Notes: generated by a model from the letters alone, not told the origin. DNA of 34,834 nucleotides from Methanosarcinales archaeon (GCA_030610815.1 JAUWRA010000006.1:1-34834), one strand, 5' to 3'. Shown: positions 17,560 through 26,336, counted from the stretch's first letter. A program made the numbers and translations.

Positions 17560-19575
17560 TTACATGCCCGTAGAAAATTTCACCGCATTCACGATCGAGT
17601 CAGACCTCAGATCCTCAAGTTTCAGGTGCCTGGCTCCCAACGCATCCGATATCCGGCGTGCAAACCCGAATCTGATAGCTCCGACTTCTGTATCTATCAC
17701 AGTAGAATGTATCCCTTCTGCCTTGATGTGGGATGCGATCTCCAGTGTCTCTTCCATGGCTGAATTCCCATGCAGGCATACGTTTGCCCTCCCGTCCGAT
17801 ATCAGGATGAAAAACGGGTATATATCCGGGTCACGCCTGAGTTCAGATTGTATAACCTCATATCCTTTCATTAGTCCGTGGGGCAGCGGGGTCTTGCCGC
17901 CTGTTGGCAGGTCCTGCAGGTACTTCCTGGCAAGCTCAACACTGGATGTGGGCGGAAGTATGAGTTCGGCACTATCACCCTTGAACGCTATAAGTCCTAC
18001 CCGGTCCCGTTTCTGGTAAGCATCGATGAGCAGGGACAGGATCGCACCCTTAGCAGCCGTCATGCGCTGCTGTGCACCCATTGAACCGCTGGCGTCCACA
18101 ACAAACAGGATCGTATTACCGATCTTCCTCTCGCGTACCTTTTCCCTGATATCAGGTTGTCGAATGGCAATGGCCACCCCGTTCTTTTCCCTGTTAAGCT
18201 GGTGTGGGGCTGCCGCCCTGAAAGTAGCATCAAAGGCAATATCTGAGGTCTTCTCATGCGGGATCGTACTTTTCACATACCTGCCTGACCTGGAATCTGT
18301 CCGTGTCTTGGTGCGCCGCCCAGAGCCGTTCCTGTTCATTCTGTCATGGCCTGGAGACAGGTGTTTTACCTGATAGGTTTCACCGGTTTCAAAGGTAGTC
18401 TCAAACGAGGCATCTGGTACTTCCTCTTTATCCCCATCATCTTTACTGTTTTGTTCGGTCTGCCCGGGTTGCTCGGGTTGTTCCTTGTGTCCACTGTGTT
18501 CCGGTTGCTTTTTTTGTTTTTGTTCTTGTTCTTGCTGTTTTTCTTTCTGTTTATTAAGGGACTCGTCCAGTTTATCCTGGTAATCGGTCTGCTCTTCAAA
18601 GGGTTTCCTGCGCATCCTGTGGGAAAGGACCAGTTCGGCAGCCTCCTTAACATCCTCCTCAGTAACCGAAGTCCGATCATAATAGGCTGCTATGGTAGTA
18701 GCGGTCTTCATCATGGTTATATCAGCACGGTGCCCGTCAACGTGCATATCGATGCATATCTGTGCGATCAGTTCAAGCATATCATCCGAGATTTGAACCT
18801 GTGGGTGCAGATCCTTTGCGTTCACTATCTTTTCACACAGTTCGATCTCAGATCCCTGCCACTCACTGGCAAATCGCTCGGGATCGCTTTCATATCCCTG
18901 TCTTCGTTTAATGACATCAACCCGCGCAGGCGCCTCATGTATCCCTTCGATATCAACACACAGGCCGAAACGGTCAAGCAGCTGGGGACGCAGTTCCCCT
19001 TCCTCGGGATTCATGGTGCCTACAAGAATAAAGGAGGCAGGGTGGGAATATGATACACCCTCGCGCTCCACAGTGTTCACCCCCATTGCAGCAGAATCCA
19101 GGAGCACATCAACGATATGGTCATCAAGCAGGTTCACCTCATCCACATATAGGATGCCGCGGTGAGCTGCTGCCAGCACCCCCGGTTCGAACCGCTTTTC
19201 CCCCTTCTTGATAGCATGCTCGATGTCAAGAGTACCTACAGCCCTGTCCTCAGTAGTGCTCACAGGCAGGTCAACGACCCGCATCTTGCGCACTGCGGTA
19301 TTAAGCTCGCCAAGCTGCAGCTTTTCAAGGCAATCTTCACACATCTCGTTCTTGTTATTGGGATTACAGCCGAACACGCACCCCTCCACCACCTCCATCT
19401 CAGGCAGAAGACCTGCAAGCGCCCGAACAGCCGTGGATTTTGCGGTCCCCTTCTCCCCCCTGATCAGGACACCGCCTATCTTCGGGTTGATGGCGTTCAA
19501 TATCAGGGTTTTTTTCATCTTTTCCTGCCCTACAATGGCGGTGAAAGGGTACGGGATTTTTGTATGGTTTTTCAT
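17560..19575 (-). CDS. Fused ChlI-ChlD-type chelatase motor subunit (AAA+ ATPase plus vWA)
   Basis: A 671-residue protein that joins the two small subunits of a class I chelatase. The AAA+ half has P-loop GEKGTAKST (about 40), cysteines in the pattern C-x3-C-x8-C-x2-C (66, 70, 79, 82), Walker [13 protein letters not shown] (about 141) and [11 protein letters not shown] (about 195). A Gln/Glu/Lys-rich flexible linker spans about 342-390. The vWA domain carries the metal-binding MIDAS sequence DASGSMG at about 494-500 and [10 protein letters not shown]. It would drive ATP-dependent metal insertion by a CobN/BchH subunit. It is the only such motor gene in the window, against three CobN genes. 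It is divergent from CobN-C and 166 bases from the small ORF ahead of it. Confidence 0.9.
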   Translation of the reverse strand: MKNHTKIPYPFTAIVGQEKMKKTLILNAINPKIGGVLIRGEKGTAKSTAVRALAGLLPEMEVVEGCVFGCNPNNKNEMCEDCLEKLQLGELNTAVRKMRVVDLPVSTTEDRAVGTLDIEHAIKKGEKRFEPGVLAAAHRGILYVDEVNLLDDHIVDVLLDSAAMGVNTVEREGVSYSHPASFILVGTMNPEEGELRPQLLDRFGLCVDIEGIHEAPARVDVIKRRQGYESDPERFASEWQGSEIELCEKIVNAKDLHPQVQISDDMLELIAQICIDMHVDGHRADITMMKTATTIAAYYDRTSVTEEDVKEAAELVLSHRMRRKPFEEQTDYQDKLDESLNKQKEKQQEQEQKQKKQPEHSGHKEQPEQPGQTEQNSKDDGDKEEVPDASFETTFETGETYQVKHLSPGHDRMNRNGSGRRTKTRTDSRSGRYVKSTIPHEKTSDIAFDATFRAAAPHQLNREKNGVAIAIRQPDIREKVRERKIGNTILFVVDASGSMGAQQRMTAAKGAILSLLIDAYQKRDRVGLIAFKGDSAELILPPTSSVELARKYLQDLPTGGKTPLPHGLMKGYEVIQSELRRDPDIYPFFILISDGRANVCLHGNSAMEETLEIASHIKAEGIHSTVIDTEVGAIRFGFARRISDALGARHLKLEDLRSDSIVNAVKFSTGM

Positions 19576-19741
19576 GAGTTATCTTCATTCCTTCAGGACC
19601 TAATTTTTATTTGTATGTTATTAAGTAATATTATTTTATAAAAGTGTAATACTAATTAAGTCTTTTTATTTTTAAAATAATATGCAGAATAATAAAAATA
19701 TAGATAATCTTATTAACCGTTATGTGTTGTAAATCACTGAA
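19576..19741. promoter_or_regulatory. Divergent AT-rich promoter region between the ChlI-ChlD gene and the CobN-C series
   Basis: The gap between divergent genes is extremely A/T-rich. For the minus strand, TTTTATAAAATA lies about 60-70 bases before the ChlI-ChlD ATG. For the plus strand, AAAAATATAG (about 19692-19701) lies about 45 bases before the ATG at 19742. Shared control of motor and CobN-C from this region is plausible. Confidence 0.35.
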
Positions 19742-19990
19742 ATGTTATCAAAAAAAACTGACTTAATTGTTGTGGTTATTTTTATAGTATTTGAAGTGAT
19801 ACTTTGGAATCTTGCACCTGCAGAAAAAGTATTGTATCAGGAGAATTTTAAGACTGATTGCAATACAGTAAGTGATGCACTTACCCGCACAGACGGGAGA
19901 TTATCTCTTGATACGGGCAGTCCTGAAAATAAAGGCAGTGTGAAATGGAATGGGACTATTGCAGTGCAATCTGTAAAGATATTTTGTTAG
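19742..19990 (+). CDS. Small membrane-anchored or exported protein ahead of CobN-C (hypothetical)
   Basis: An 82-residue ORF with one strong N-terminal hydrophobic segment (DLIVVVIFIVFEVILWNLA) after a Lys-Lys start, then a polar domain with cysteines at positions 40 and 82. It ends 10 bases before CobN-C on the same strand and is the first ORF after the divergent promoter, so it would be co-transcribed with CobN-C. The ribosome-binding site is weak. The polar part looks like the start of a beta-rich extracellular domain that is cut short, so it may also be the 5' remnant of a longer gene. No family recognised. Confidence 0.45.
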   Translation: MLSKKTDLIVVVIFIVFEVILWNLAPAEKVLYQENFKTDCNTVSDALTRTDGRLSLDTGSPENKGSVKWNGTIAVQSVKIFC

Positions 19991-20000
19991 TGGTGGTGAG

Positions 20001-23000
20001 ATGAAGATCACAGCAATAATGTGGAACTCGTATGTACGCATGCTTGAACAGGCATCCGAAAAACTCGGGTTTGAGCTTACTGCATATTCCACAAGCACTC
20101 TTGAGGATGACCCGGATAAGCTGGATGAGGTCCTCAGATCGTGTGAGCAGTCAGATGTGATCCTCCTGTATCACACAGCCAATTTTTTTTGGGAGGAACT
20201 CGAACAGAGGCTGGAGTACATAAAAGGAAAGGTCCCCATTGTCTGTCTCGGATATGACCCCTCCCACTGGGTGTTCTCAACAGTTGACCCCAGGATCGTG
20301 GCTAACTGCTATAATTATATCACCTATAATGGAGAGGAGAATCTTGTAAATCTCCTGCGCTACATAGGAAAAGAGGTAATGGGACTTGATCTTGCGGCTG
20401 AACCTCCGGCACAGGTGCCGTGGGAAGGGCTGTACCATCCAGACGCACCCGGGCAGTTTTCGGACATCACAGAGTATCTCGACTGGCAAAGATCTACTAA
20501 ACCTGCTAAGCCTGCTAAACCTGCAAAGAAGGGGACCGTAGGTATCCTGTTCTCAAGGATATCCTGGGTGAACAGGACCCTTGAAATAGAGGATGCGCTC
20601 ATACGGGAGTTTGAGAGCAGGAATCTCAGTGTGATACCGGTCTTTTCATATTCTGTCAGGGATGATGAACTGGGAACTAAAGGAATGGATGAGGTCATCA
20701 GGGAGTATTTCATAGTAGATGGTGAACCTGTTGTCGATGCTGTCGTGAAGCTCTCACCGTTCTTTCTTGTGAGTGATAAGAAAACGATACAGGATGCCTC
20801 AAACGCCAGATATGGTGTCAAATTGTTGATAGATCTTGATGTTCCCGTCTTCCAGCCCATCATTTCTTATTACACAACACGCGAGAAGTGGGAAAAGACG
20901 AACGGTCTTAGCAATGATATTGGCTGGGGCGTGGCACTGCCTGAGTTCGAGGGTGTGATCGAGCCCATCATCATCGCTGCCGGAGAAGCGCAGGATAATT
21001 TTATCGAGCGCCGTCCCATTGCTGAGCGCTGCATTAAACTGGCATCGCGTGTGGAAAAATGGATACGCTTAAGAAACAAACCTATCAGTGAACGCAGGGT
21101 GGCATTTATCCTGCTCAACAATCCGTGTGCGGGAGTTGAGGCTACGGTTGGCGGCGGAGCCCATCTTGATTCTCTTGAAAGTGTCGCACGGGTATTGAAC
21201 CGGATGCGTGATGCAGGTTACCAGATCGACCCGCCTGCCAACGGCAAGGAACTTATTGATACTATCATGGAGCGCAAAGCGATCTCGGAGTTCAGGTGGA
21301 CCACTGTGGGTGAGATCGTGAAGAACGGCGGTGCTCTGGATCTTGTGAGCGAAGAGGAATATGAGAAGTTCTTTAATACACTGAGTTCGAAGGTCCAGGA
21401 CCAGATGATCAATGCATGGGGCAATCCACCTGGTGAGGCAAAGGACGGCGTGCCCGCAGCCATGCTGTATGAGGGTAAGATCGTGATAACGGGTGTGAAC
21501 TACGGGAACGCCGTGGTCTGCGTGCAGCCCAAACGCGGATGTGCAGGCACCAGATGCGATGGACAGGTTTGCAGGATACTGCACGATCCCGAGGTGCCTC
21601 CGACACACCAGTACCTTGCTACCTACCGGTATCTTGAGAACACGTATGGTGCGGATGTGCTGGTGCATGTTGGAACGCACGGCAACCTTGAGTTCCTGCC
21701 AGGCAAGGGCGTGGGATTATCAGGTGACTGCTATCCTGATATTGCGATCGGCAGCATTCCGCATCTTTATATCTATAATGCTGATAACCCGCCCGAGGGT
21801 GCTATTGCCAAGCGCAGGGGGCTTGCGACAATCGTTGACCACATGCAGACCGTCCTGACCGGCGGGGGGCTGTATGATGAACTTGATGAACTTGACCGGT
21901 TGCTGGGTGAGTATGAACAGACAAAACACGACCCTGGACGTGCACATGCCCTTGAACACCTGATCATGGATGAGATCGAGCGCACGAACCTGTCTGCCGA
22001 GATAAAGCTGGGTTATGATTATGGTGATAGCAATGTCAACGGCAGTGGTAATAGTGATAACGGTGGCAGTGCCAATGGCGACAGCAGTGGTCTGCAGTTC
22101 AGTGAGATCGTCACCAGAGCGCATGAGGCACTCAGCAAGATACGCAACACGCAGATCCAGAGCGGAATGCACATCTTCGGACAGCTTCCGGAAGGTGAGG
22201 ATCGTGTTAATTTTATCAATTCCATCCTGCGCTATGATGAAAGGGATAGTAATGTTTCGATCAGGCGCTTGAGCGCAGGACTGCTGGGTCTTGACCTTGA
22301 TGAGCTCATCAGCGATCAGGGCAAGGTCACAGAAAACGGTCGCTCATACGGATCACTCCTTGAGGAGATCGACCACCTGTCAAAGGATATCATCCGGGAG
22401 TGTCTGGATAACAGCGAAACGGATGTTTCGGATCTTATACAGGAGATAATGGGAGACAGATGGACGAGTATGATTCAGGTTCAGGGTAAAGGCAAGGATA
22501 TGGGTAGGGGCAAGGGTAGGGACACCGGACTTGCAGAGGTTGGTGAGCGCATCGCTGATCTGAATACCCGTCTCGATGCTTCAAAAGAGATCGAGGCACT
22601 GCTCCATGGATTTGAAGGCGGGTACATCCCCGCAGGTCCGTCTGGCCTGATCACACGCGGCAGGGATGATGTGCTGCCAACAGGCAGGAACTTCTATTCT
22701 CTTGACCCGAAACGAGTGCCGACCAGGGCCGCATGGAGGGTCGGGCAGCAGCTGTCCAGGGCAGTGATCGATAAATACATGGACGAAGAAGGACGCATCC
22801 CAGAGAATGTGGCGTTCTACTGGATGGCGAGCGATATCATGTGGGCTGATGGTGAGGGCATGGCGCAGATCATGAACCTGCTGGGAGTCGAACCCATCTG
22901 GCAGGGCAACGGAAGAGTAAATGGTTTTAAGGTGATCCCGCTTGAGGAGCTGGGCAGACCCAGGATCGATGTGACGATACGGGTATCAGGCATAACCAGG

Positions 23001-23966
23001 GATAATTTCCCGAACTGCATCGAGTATATTGATGAGGCGATACAGGCGGTTGCCTCACTGGATGAACCAGTTGATCTAAACTACCCTCGTAAGCACTCGC
23101 TTGAGAGGGTTGAAGGGGGTAGTGACTGGCGGGATGCCACCCTGCGGGTATTCTCATGCAAACCCGGAACGTACGGCAGCGGCGTGAACCTTGCCGTCTA
23201 TGCCAGTGCATGGAAGGAGGAGAAGGACCTGGCCGAGGTCTTTCTTTACTGGAACGGATACGCCTACGGCAAGGACATGAACGGCAAGGAGGCGCACCAG
23301 CATCTTGCGGACAGTTTGAAGACAGTCGATGCGACCTTCAACAAGGTTGTGAGCGATGAATATGACCTCTGCGGCTGCTGCTGTTATTTCGGCACGCACG
23401 GCGGGCTGACCGCAGCAGCACGGCATCTCTCGGGAAAAGAAGTAAAAACTTATTACGGTGATACCAGGGAACCCGAGCATGTCGAGGTCAGGGATCTGGC
23501 AGATGAGATCAGGCGTATCGCCAGGACAAAGCTCCTGAACCCGAAATGGATCGATGGAATGAAGGAGCACGGTTACAAAGGCGCAGGCGACATCTCCAAG
23601 AGGGTCGGACGGGTGTACGGCTGGGAGGCATCCACACAGGAAGTGGATGACTGGGTGTTTGATGATATCACAAAGACCTTTGTGCTGGACGAGGAGATGC
23701 GGCAGTTCTTTGAGGAGAACAATCCCTATGCTCTGGAAGAGATCGCACGCCGTCTGCTGGAAGCCGAATCGCGCGGACTGTGGGATGCTGATCCCGAGGT
23801 ACTCGATGCGCTCAGGAACACATACCTTGAGATCGAGGGATGGATGGAAGACCTTGCTGGCGACGGAGAGTTCCAGGGCGGGTCTGTGGATATCATGGGA
23901 ATGGAAGATATCCCTGACTGGAATGAGAAGATGAAGGAGATCAGAAAAAAGATCAAGGTAGACTAA
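20001..23966 (+). CDS. cobN: CobN-type chelatase large subunit (CobN-C, cysteine type with low-complexity inserts)
   Basis: A 1321-residue CobN/BchH-family protein with motifs CVQPKRG, PPTHQYLATYRYLE, HVGTHGNLEFLPGKG, IAKRRGLATIVDH and NPKWIDGMKEHGYKGA. It shares with CobN-B the cluster CAGTRCDGQVC (cysteines 514, 519, 524), and has an even richer second cluster CGCCCYFGTHGG (1124-1128). Three hydrophilic low-complexity inserts set it apart: KPAKPAKPAKK (about 167-177), a Gly/Ser/Asn/Asp run (about 672-697), and GKGKDMGRGKGRDTG (about 829-843). A ribosome-binding-like GGTGGTGAG lies directly before ATG. It is followed with a 1-base overlap by a microprotein ORF and then an ABC-2 exporter pair. 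Chelation with the divergent ChlI-ChlD protein is inferred; the metal is unknown. Confidence 0.92.
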   Translation: MKITAIMWNSYVRMLEQASEKLGFELTAYSTSTLEDDPDKLDEVLRSCEQSDVILLYHTANFFWEELEQRLEYIKGKVPIVCLGYDPSHWVFSTVDPRIVANCYNYITYNGEENLVNLLRYIGKEVMGLDLAAEPPAQVPWEGLYHPDAPGQFSDITEYLDWQRSTKPAKPAKPAKKGTVGILFSRISWVNRTLEIEDALIREFESRNLSVIPVFSYSVRDDELGTKGMDEVIREYFIVDGEPVVDAVVKLSPFFLVSDKKTIQDASNARYGVKLLIDLDVPVFQPIISYYTTREKWEKTNGLSNDIGWGVALPEFEGVIEPIIIAAGEAQDNFIERRPIAERCIKLASRVEKWIRLRNKPISERRVAFILLNNPCAGVEATVGGGAHLDSLESVARVLNRMRDAGYQIDPPANGKELIDTIMERKAISEFRWTTVGEIVKNGGALDLVSEEEYEKFFNTLSSKVQDQMINAWGNPPGEAKDGVPAAMLYEGKIVITGVNYGNAVVCVQPKRGCAGTRCDGQVCRILHDPEVPPTHQYLATYRYLENTYGADVLVHVGTHGNLEFLPGKGVGLSGDCYPDIAIGSIPHLYIYNADNPPEGAIAKRRGLATIVDHMQTVLTGGGLYDELDELDRLLGEYEQTKHDPGRAHALEHLIMDEIERTNLSAEIKLGYDYGDSNVNGSGNSDNGGSANGDSSGLQFSEIVTRAHEALSKIRNTQIQSGMHIFGQLPEGEDRVNFINSILRYDERDSNVSIRRLSAGLLGLDLDELISDQGKVTENGRSYGSLLEEIDHLSKDIIRECLDNSETDVSDLIQEIMGDRWTSMIQVQGKGKDMGRGKGRDTGLAEVGERIADLNTRLDASKEIEALLHGFEGGYIPAGPSGLITRGRDDVLPTGRNFYSLDPKRVPTRAAWRVGQQLSRAVIDKYMDEEGRIPENVAFYWMASDIMWADGEGMAQIMNLLGVEPIWQGNGRVNGFKVIPLEELGRPRIDVTIRVSGITRDNFPNCIEYIDEAIQAVASLDEPVDLNYPRKHSLERVEGGSDWRDATLRVFSCKPGTYGSGVNLAVYASAWKEEKDLAEVFLYWNGYAYGKDMNGKEAHQHLADSLKTVDATFNKVVSDEYDLCGCCCYFGTHGGLTAAARHLSGKEVKTYYGDTREPEHVEVRDLADEIRRIARTKLLNPKWIDGMKEHGYKGAGDISKRVGRVYGWEASTQEVDDWVFDDITKTFVLDEEMRQFFEENNPYALEEIARRLLEAESRGLWDADPEVLDALRNTYLEIEGWMEDLAGDGEFQGGSVDIMGMEDIPDWNEKMKEIRKKIKVD

Positions 23967-24061
23967 TGAAATCTGTACTGTTTACTGTTATGTTCGTATT
24001 ATTACTGCTACTATCTTCGGCGCTTCGAGGGATATATGCGTTTACAAGGGGATACTTATGA
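23966..24061 (+). CDS. 31-residue hydrophobic membrane microprotein between CobN-C and the ABC exporter
   Basis: The ORF starts at the ATG that overlaps the CobN-C stop by one base (TAATG) and ends at a TGA that overlaps the ABC ATPase start (ATGA). The product, 31 residues, is a Lys start, a single membrane-spanning run (VLFTVMFVLLLLLSSAL) and a short basic/aromatic tail (RGIYAFTRGYL). It was too short for the ORF track. Overlap at both ends is typical of translationally coupled operon genes and argues against chance, though a leader role, in which translation of this ORF simply carries ribosomes to the ATPase gene, is also possible. No family recognised; it may be a small subunit of the ABC-2 exporter. 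Confidence 0.55.
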   Translation: MKSVLFTVMFVLLLLLSSALRGIYAFTRGYL

Positions 24062-24828
24062 TCGAGATGCATGAACTGACGAAATACTTCGGCAGCCTGT
24101 GTGCTGTTGACCATGTGAATCTCAGTGTCGGGAACGAGATATTCGGGCTCCTGGGTCCGAACGGCGCGGGGAAGAGTACGACTGTGATGATACTTACCAC
24201 GCTGCTAAAACCCAGCAGCGGCTCTGCCAGTATCTGCGGATATGATGTTGTAAAGGATGCTAAGAAGGTGCGGGGGACGATCAGTTATGTGCCGCAGGAT
24301 ATGGCGGTTGATATTAAACTGACCGGGCACGAGAATGTGATGCTGTATGCCAAACTCTACGGTGTGCCTGACAGGAACACGCGGGTGGATGATGTGCTTG
24401 AATTGCTGGGGCTGACCGGGCGTGCGGGCGATCTTGTGCGGACGTACTCGGGCGGGATGCGCAGGCGGCTGGAACTGGCGCAGGCTTTGGTTCACGAGCC
24501 TGAGGTGCTATTTCTGGATGAGCCGACCCTGGGGCTGGATGTGGCTGCCAGGAAGAAGATATGGGAGCATATTTCCGCACTGAGGGAGCGGGGTATGACG
24601 ATCTTTATGACAACGCATTATATGGAGGAGGCTGATGAGTACTGTGACAGGGTGGCGATCATCGATAGGGGGCGTATCGTGGTTGTGGATTCGCCGACAA
24701 ACCTGAAACTTGGTCTGGGAAAAGATGCTTCGCTGAATGATGTTTTCCTTGAGAATGTGAAGACTGGTGAGGATCAGGCCGGATTTGATGCATTCAGGTT
24801 CAGGACCATGCTGCGGAGGCGGTCATGA
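24058..24828 (+). CDS. ABC exporter ATPase (DrrA-like, short form)
   Basis: A 256-residue ATPase with P-loop LLGPNGAGKST, signature YSGGMRRRLELAQAL, Walker B VLFLDEPTLGLD and switch TTHYMEEAD. It is close to the ATPase at 8767 but about 80 residues shorter. After the nucleotide-binding domain it keeps only KDASLNDVFLEN of the usual C-terminal regulatory domain, so the middle of that domain is missing. AAGGGG ahead of ATG is a good ribosome-binding site. It overlaps the upstream microprotein and the downstream permease by 4 bases each, forming a coupled CobN-C, microprotein, ATPase, permease operon. Confidence 0.9.
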   Translation: MIEMHELTKYFGSLCAVDHVNLSVGNEIFGLLGPNGAGKSTTVMILTTLLKPSSGSASICGYDVVKDAKKVRGTISYVPQDMAVDIKLTGHENVMLYAKLYGVPDRNTRVDDVLELLGLTGRAGDLVRTYSGGMRRRLELAQALVHEPEVLFLDEPTLGLDVAARKKIWEHISALRERGMTIFMTTHYMEEADEYCDRVAIIDRGRIVVVDSPTNLKLGLGKDASLNDVFLENVKTGEDQAGFDAFRFRTMLRRRS

Positions 24829-25550
24829 AGCAGATACTATATTATTTTGAGCGGGACATGAGGAAATGGAGCCGCAGCCGGATCAATGTGGTGGCATCGC
24901 TTGCGATGCCGGCTGCATGGCTGGTGCTGGTGGGATTGACCCTGCCTATACGATTTACTGACAATTATCTTGAGTTCATCACACCAAGCATTCTGGTCAT
25001 GACCATGCTGTTCTCTTCGCTGCAGGGGGGTGCTCTTATGATATTTGATAAGGTTCTCGGGTTTTTGAACAAGTTCCTTGCCATGCCTGCACCAAGAGAG
25101 AGCATCCTTCTGGGCAAGATCCTGTTCATCAGCACCAGGGGGCTGCTTCAGGCTACTGTGATCCTCCTGATCGCTGGACTGCTGGGAGTGAGGATACACA
25201 GTCCGCTCAACATTGCCCTTGTATATCTCACATTATTCCTGTTCGGAGTACTGTTCTCAGCGATCGCCATCACTCTTGCCCTGCATATCAGCGACCACGA
25301 CGGCTATGCGGCTGTGAACAGTATGATCAGCATGCCGCTGTTCTTTGCAAGCAATGCGCTCATGCCGTATGATAAGATGCCTGAGTGGTTGAGGATGGTG
25401 GCAATGGTGAACCCGCTGAGTCATACTATAGACAGCATACGGGTGCTGTTCGCTGGGGGTGTGCCTGTGGAGGGGATGGTGGGGCTGGCTGTGGCGGCAG
25501 GGGTTATGGTGTGTGTGGGGACGGTACAGTTTCGGAGGACTGGGGTGTGA
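24825..25550 (+). CDS. ABC-2 type exporter permease (DrrB-like)
   Basis: A 241-residue membrane protein with the ABC-2 layout: N-terminal amphipathic FERDMRKWSRSRINVVASLAMPAAWLVLVG, about six helices, and the family segment LFFASNALMPYDKMPEWLRMVAMVNPLSHTIDSIR. It forms the channel for the ATPase it overlaps (ATGA). It is a paralogue of 8000-8770. Both CobN-linked copies keep the same gene order (ATPase then permease directly downstream of a CobN gene), which suggests a conserved functional link and not chance. The cargo is unknown. Confidence 0.9.
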   Translation: MKQILYYFERDMRKWSRSRINVVASLAMPAAWLVLVGLTLPIRFTDNYLEFITPSILVMTMLFSSLQGGALMIFDKVLGFLNKFLAMPAPRESILLGKILFISTRGLLQATVILLIAGLLGVRIHSPLNIALVYLTLFLFGVLFSAIAITLALHISDHDGYAAVNSMISMPLFFASNALMPYDKMPEWLRMVAMVNPLSHTIDSIRVLFAGGVPVEGMVGLAVAAGVMVCVGTVQFRRTGV

Positions 25551-26106
25551 AGGGGAAGGCAGTCAGTATAAAAGTAAATCAAATAAATCAGGATTTTCCA
25601 GTGCCTGGAAAGTATAATAAACTTCCCTGTACTTCAAAAAGATAGAATGTTCATCTATAGAGATGTTCATATGAAAATTAATATCTACTAATCCGGAATA
25701 ATAAAAAAGTTCGCATGAGAGAGAGGATACCAGACTGTCTCAAAACTATAATTCATCTGAAAAAGAAGGTTAATTAAGCTTTAAAATCAAAAAACAAGTT
25801 ATAAAATTTGCAAAACTCGGAGTTCTGGGACAGCCTGATATGACAATAATTAGAACAGGCGGAGAACAAATAAGATTGAAATATCGATAAGTTAATATAA
25901 TGTAAATCAATAAAAATAATAGTATAATTTCGAATTAAGGAGTGGAATAAAGGAGCGAGCAATTTGGCGATGAAAACTCCTTTCAGTTGGTGGATACAAT
26001 TTATTACATTTTATATCTGCGAATTCAATGGTGGTTATATGAATGTGGTGAGTTTATCGAGGGAGAAACATTTAAAGATTATATACTAACTTAAGCTAAT
26101 CCATCT
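25551..26106. other. Intergenic region with hairpin and MITE-like element, no credible gene
   Basis: After the exporter operon a perfect 7-bp hairpin TTTCCAG-tgc-CTGGAAA (25595-25611) lies about 45 bases past the stop and may end transcription, although no T-tract follows. An inverted-repeat element occupies 25731-25837. The remainder is A/T-rich, with only a 39-codon ORF (25971-26090) that has no recognisable features and is not called. Confidence 0.45.
25731..25837. mobile_element. MITE-like element bounded by 17-bp inverted repeats
   Basis: CAGACTGTCTCAAAACT (25731-25747) and, inverted, CAGGCTGTCCCAGAACT (25821-25837) match at 14 of 17 positions and enclose 73 A/T-rich bases without coding capacity. 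CAG-CTGTC-type ends resemble the terminal repeats of some IS4/IS1634-group elements. A small non-autonomous derivative of such an element fits best. A target duplication is not clear. Confidence 0.4.
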
Positions 26107-26259
26107 ATGTACATTGTGGGACACCAAACTAAAAGCATTACTGAAATCAGAAATAAGAGGAATAAAATTTTTCATTCATATGATCAACTTAAAGGTCCGG
26201 GAGTGCCGCCAAATGTTATCAGAAATCTGGCTGAAGCAAATTGGGTGAAATTGCATTAA
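26107..26259 (+). CDS. Possible 50-residue protein on a leaderless transcript (hypothetical)
   Basis: ATG at 26107 opens a 50-codon ORF (MYIVGHQTKSITEIRNKR ... NLAEANWVKLH, TAA at 26257). A TATA-like ATTATATA is centred about 27 bases before the ATG, the spacing expected for an archaeal leaderless message. The product is basic and soluble with no family match that I recognise. It could be a small regulator or a fragment. It lies on the same strand ahead of the 189-aa gene. Confidence 0.3.
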   Translation: MYIVGHQTKSITEIRNKRNKIFHSYDQLKGPGVPPNVIRNLAEANWVKLH

Positions 26260-26336
26260 TTTATCGATTAATGGAAAAATCAGCTTGATCCATGCAGTGG
26301 CAATAGCTAGAACAGTATTGTGGGGAGCAATGAAAT

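Noticed and set aside
18346-19053. 235-aa plus-strand ORF opposite the ChlI-ChlD gene
   Set aside because: It is a shadow of the real gene; its Phe/Leu-rich stretch is simply the complement of the Gln/Glu/Lys-rich linker.
21069-21680. 203-aa minus-strand ORF inside CobN-C
   Set aside because: Antisense shadow of conserved CobN motifs.
25971-26090. 39-codon ORF starting MKTPFSWW
   Set aside because: No ribosome-binding site, no coupling, no recognisable family; it lies in A/T-rich non-coding DNA.
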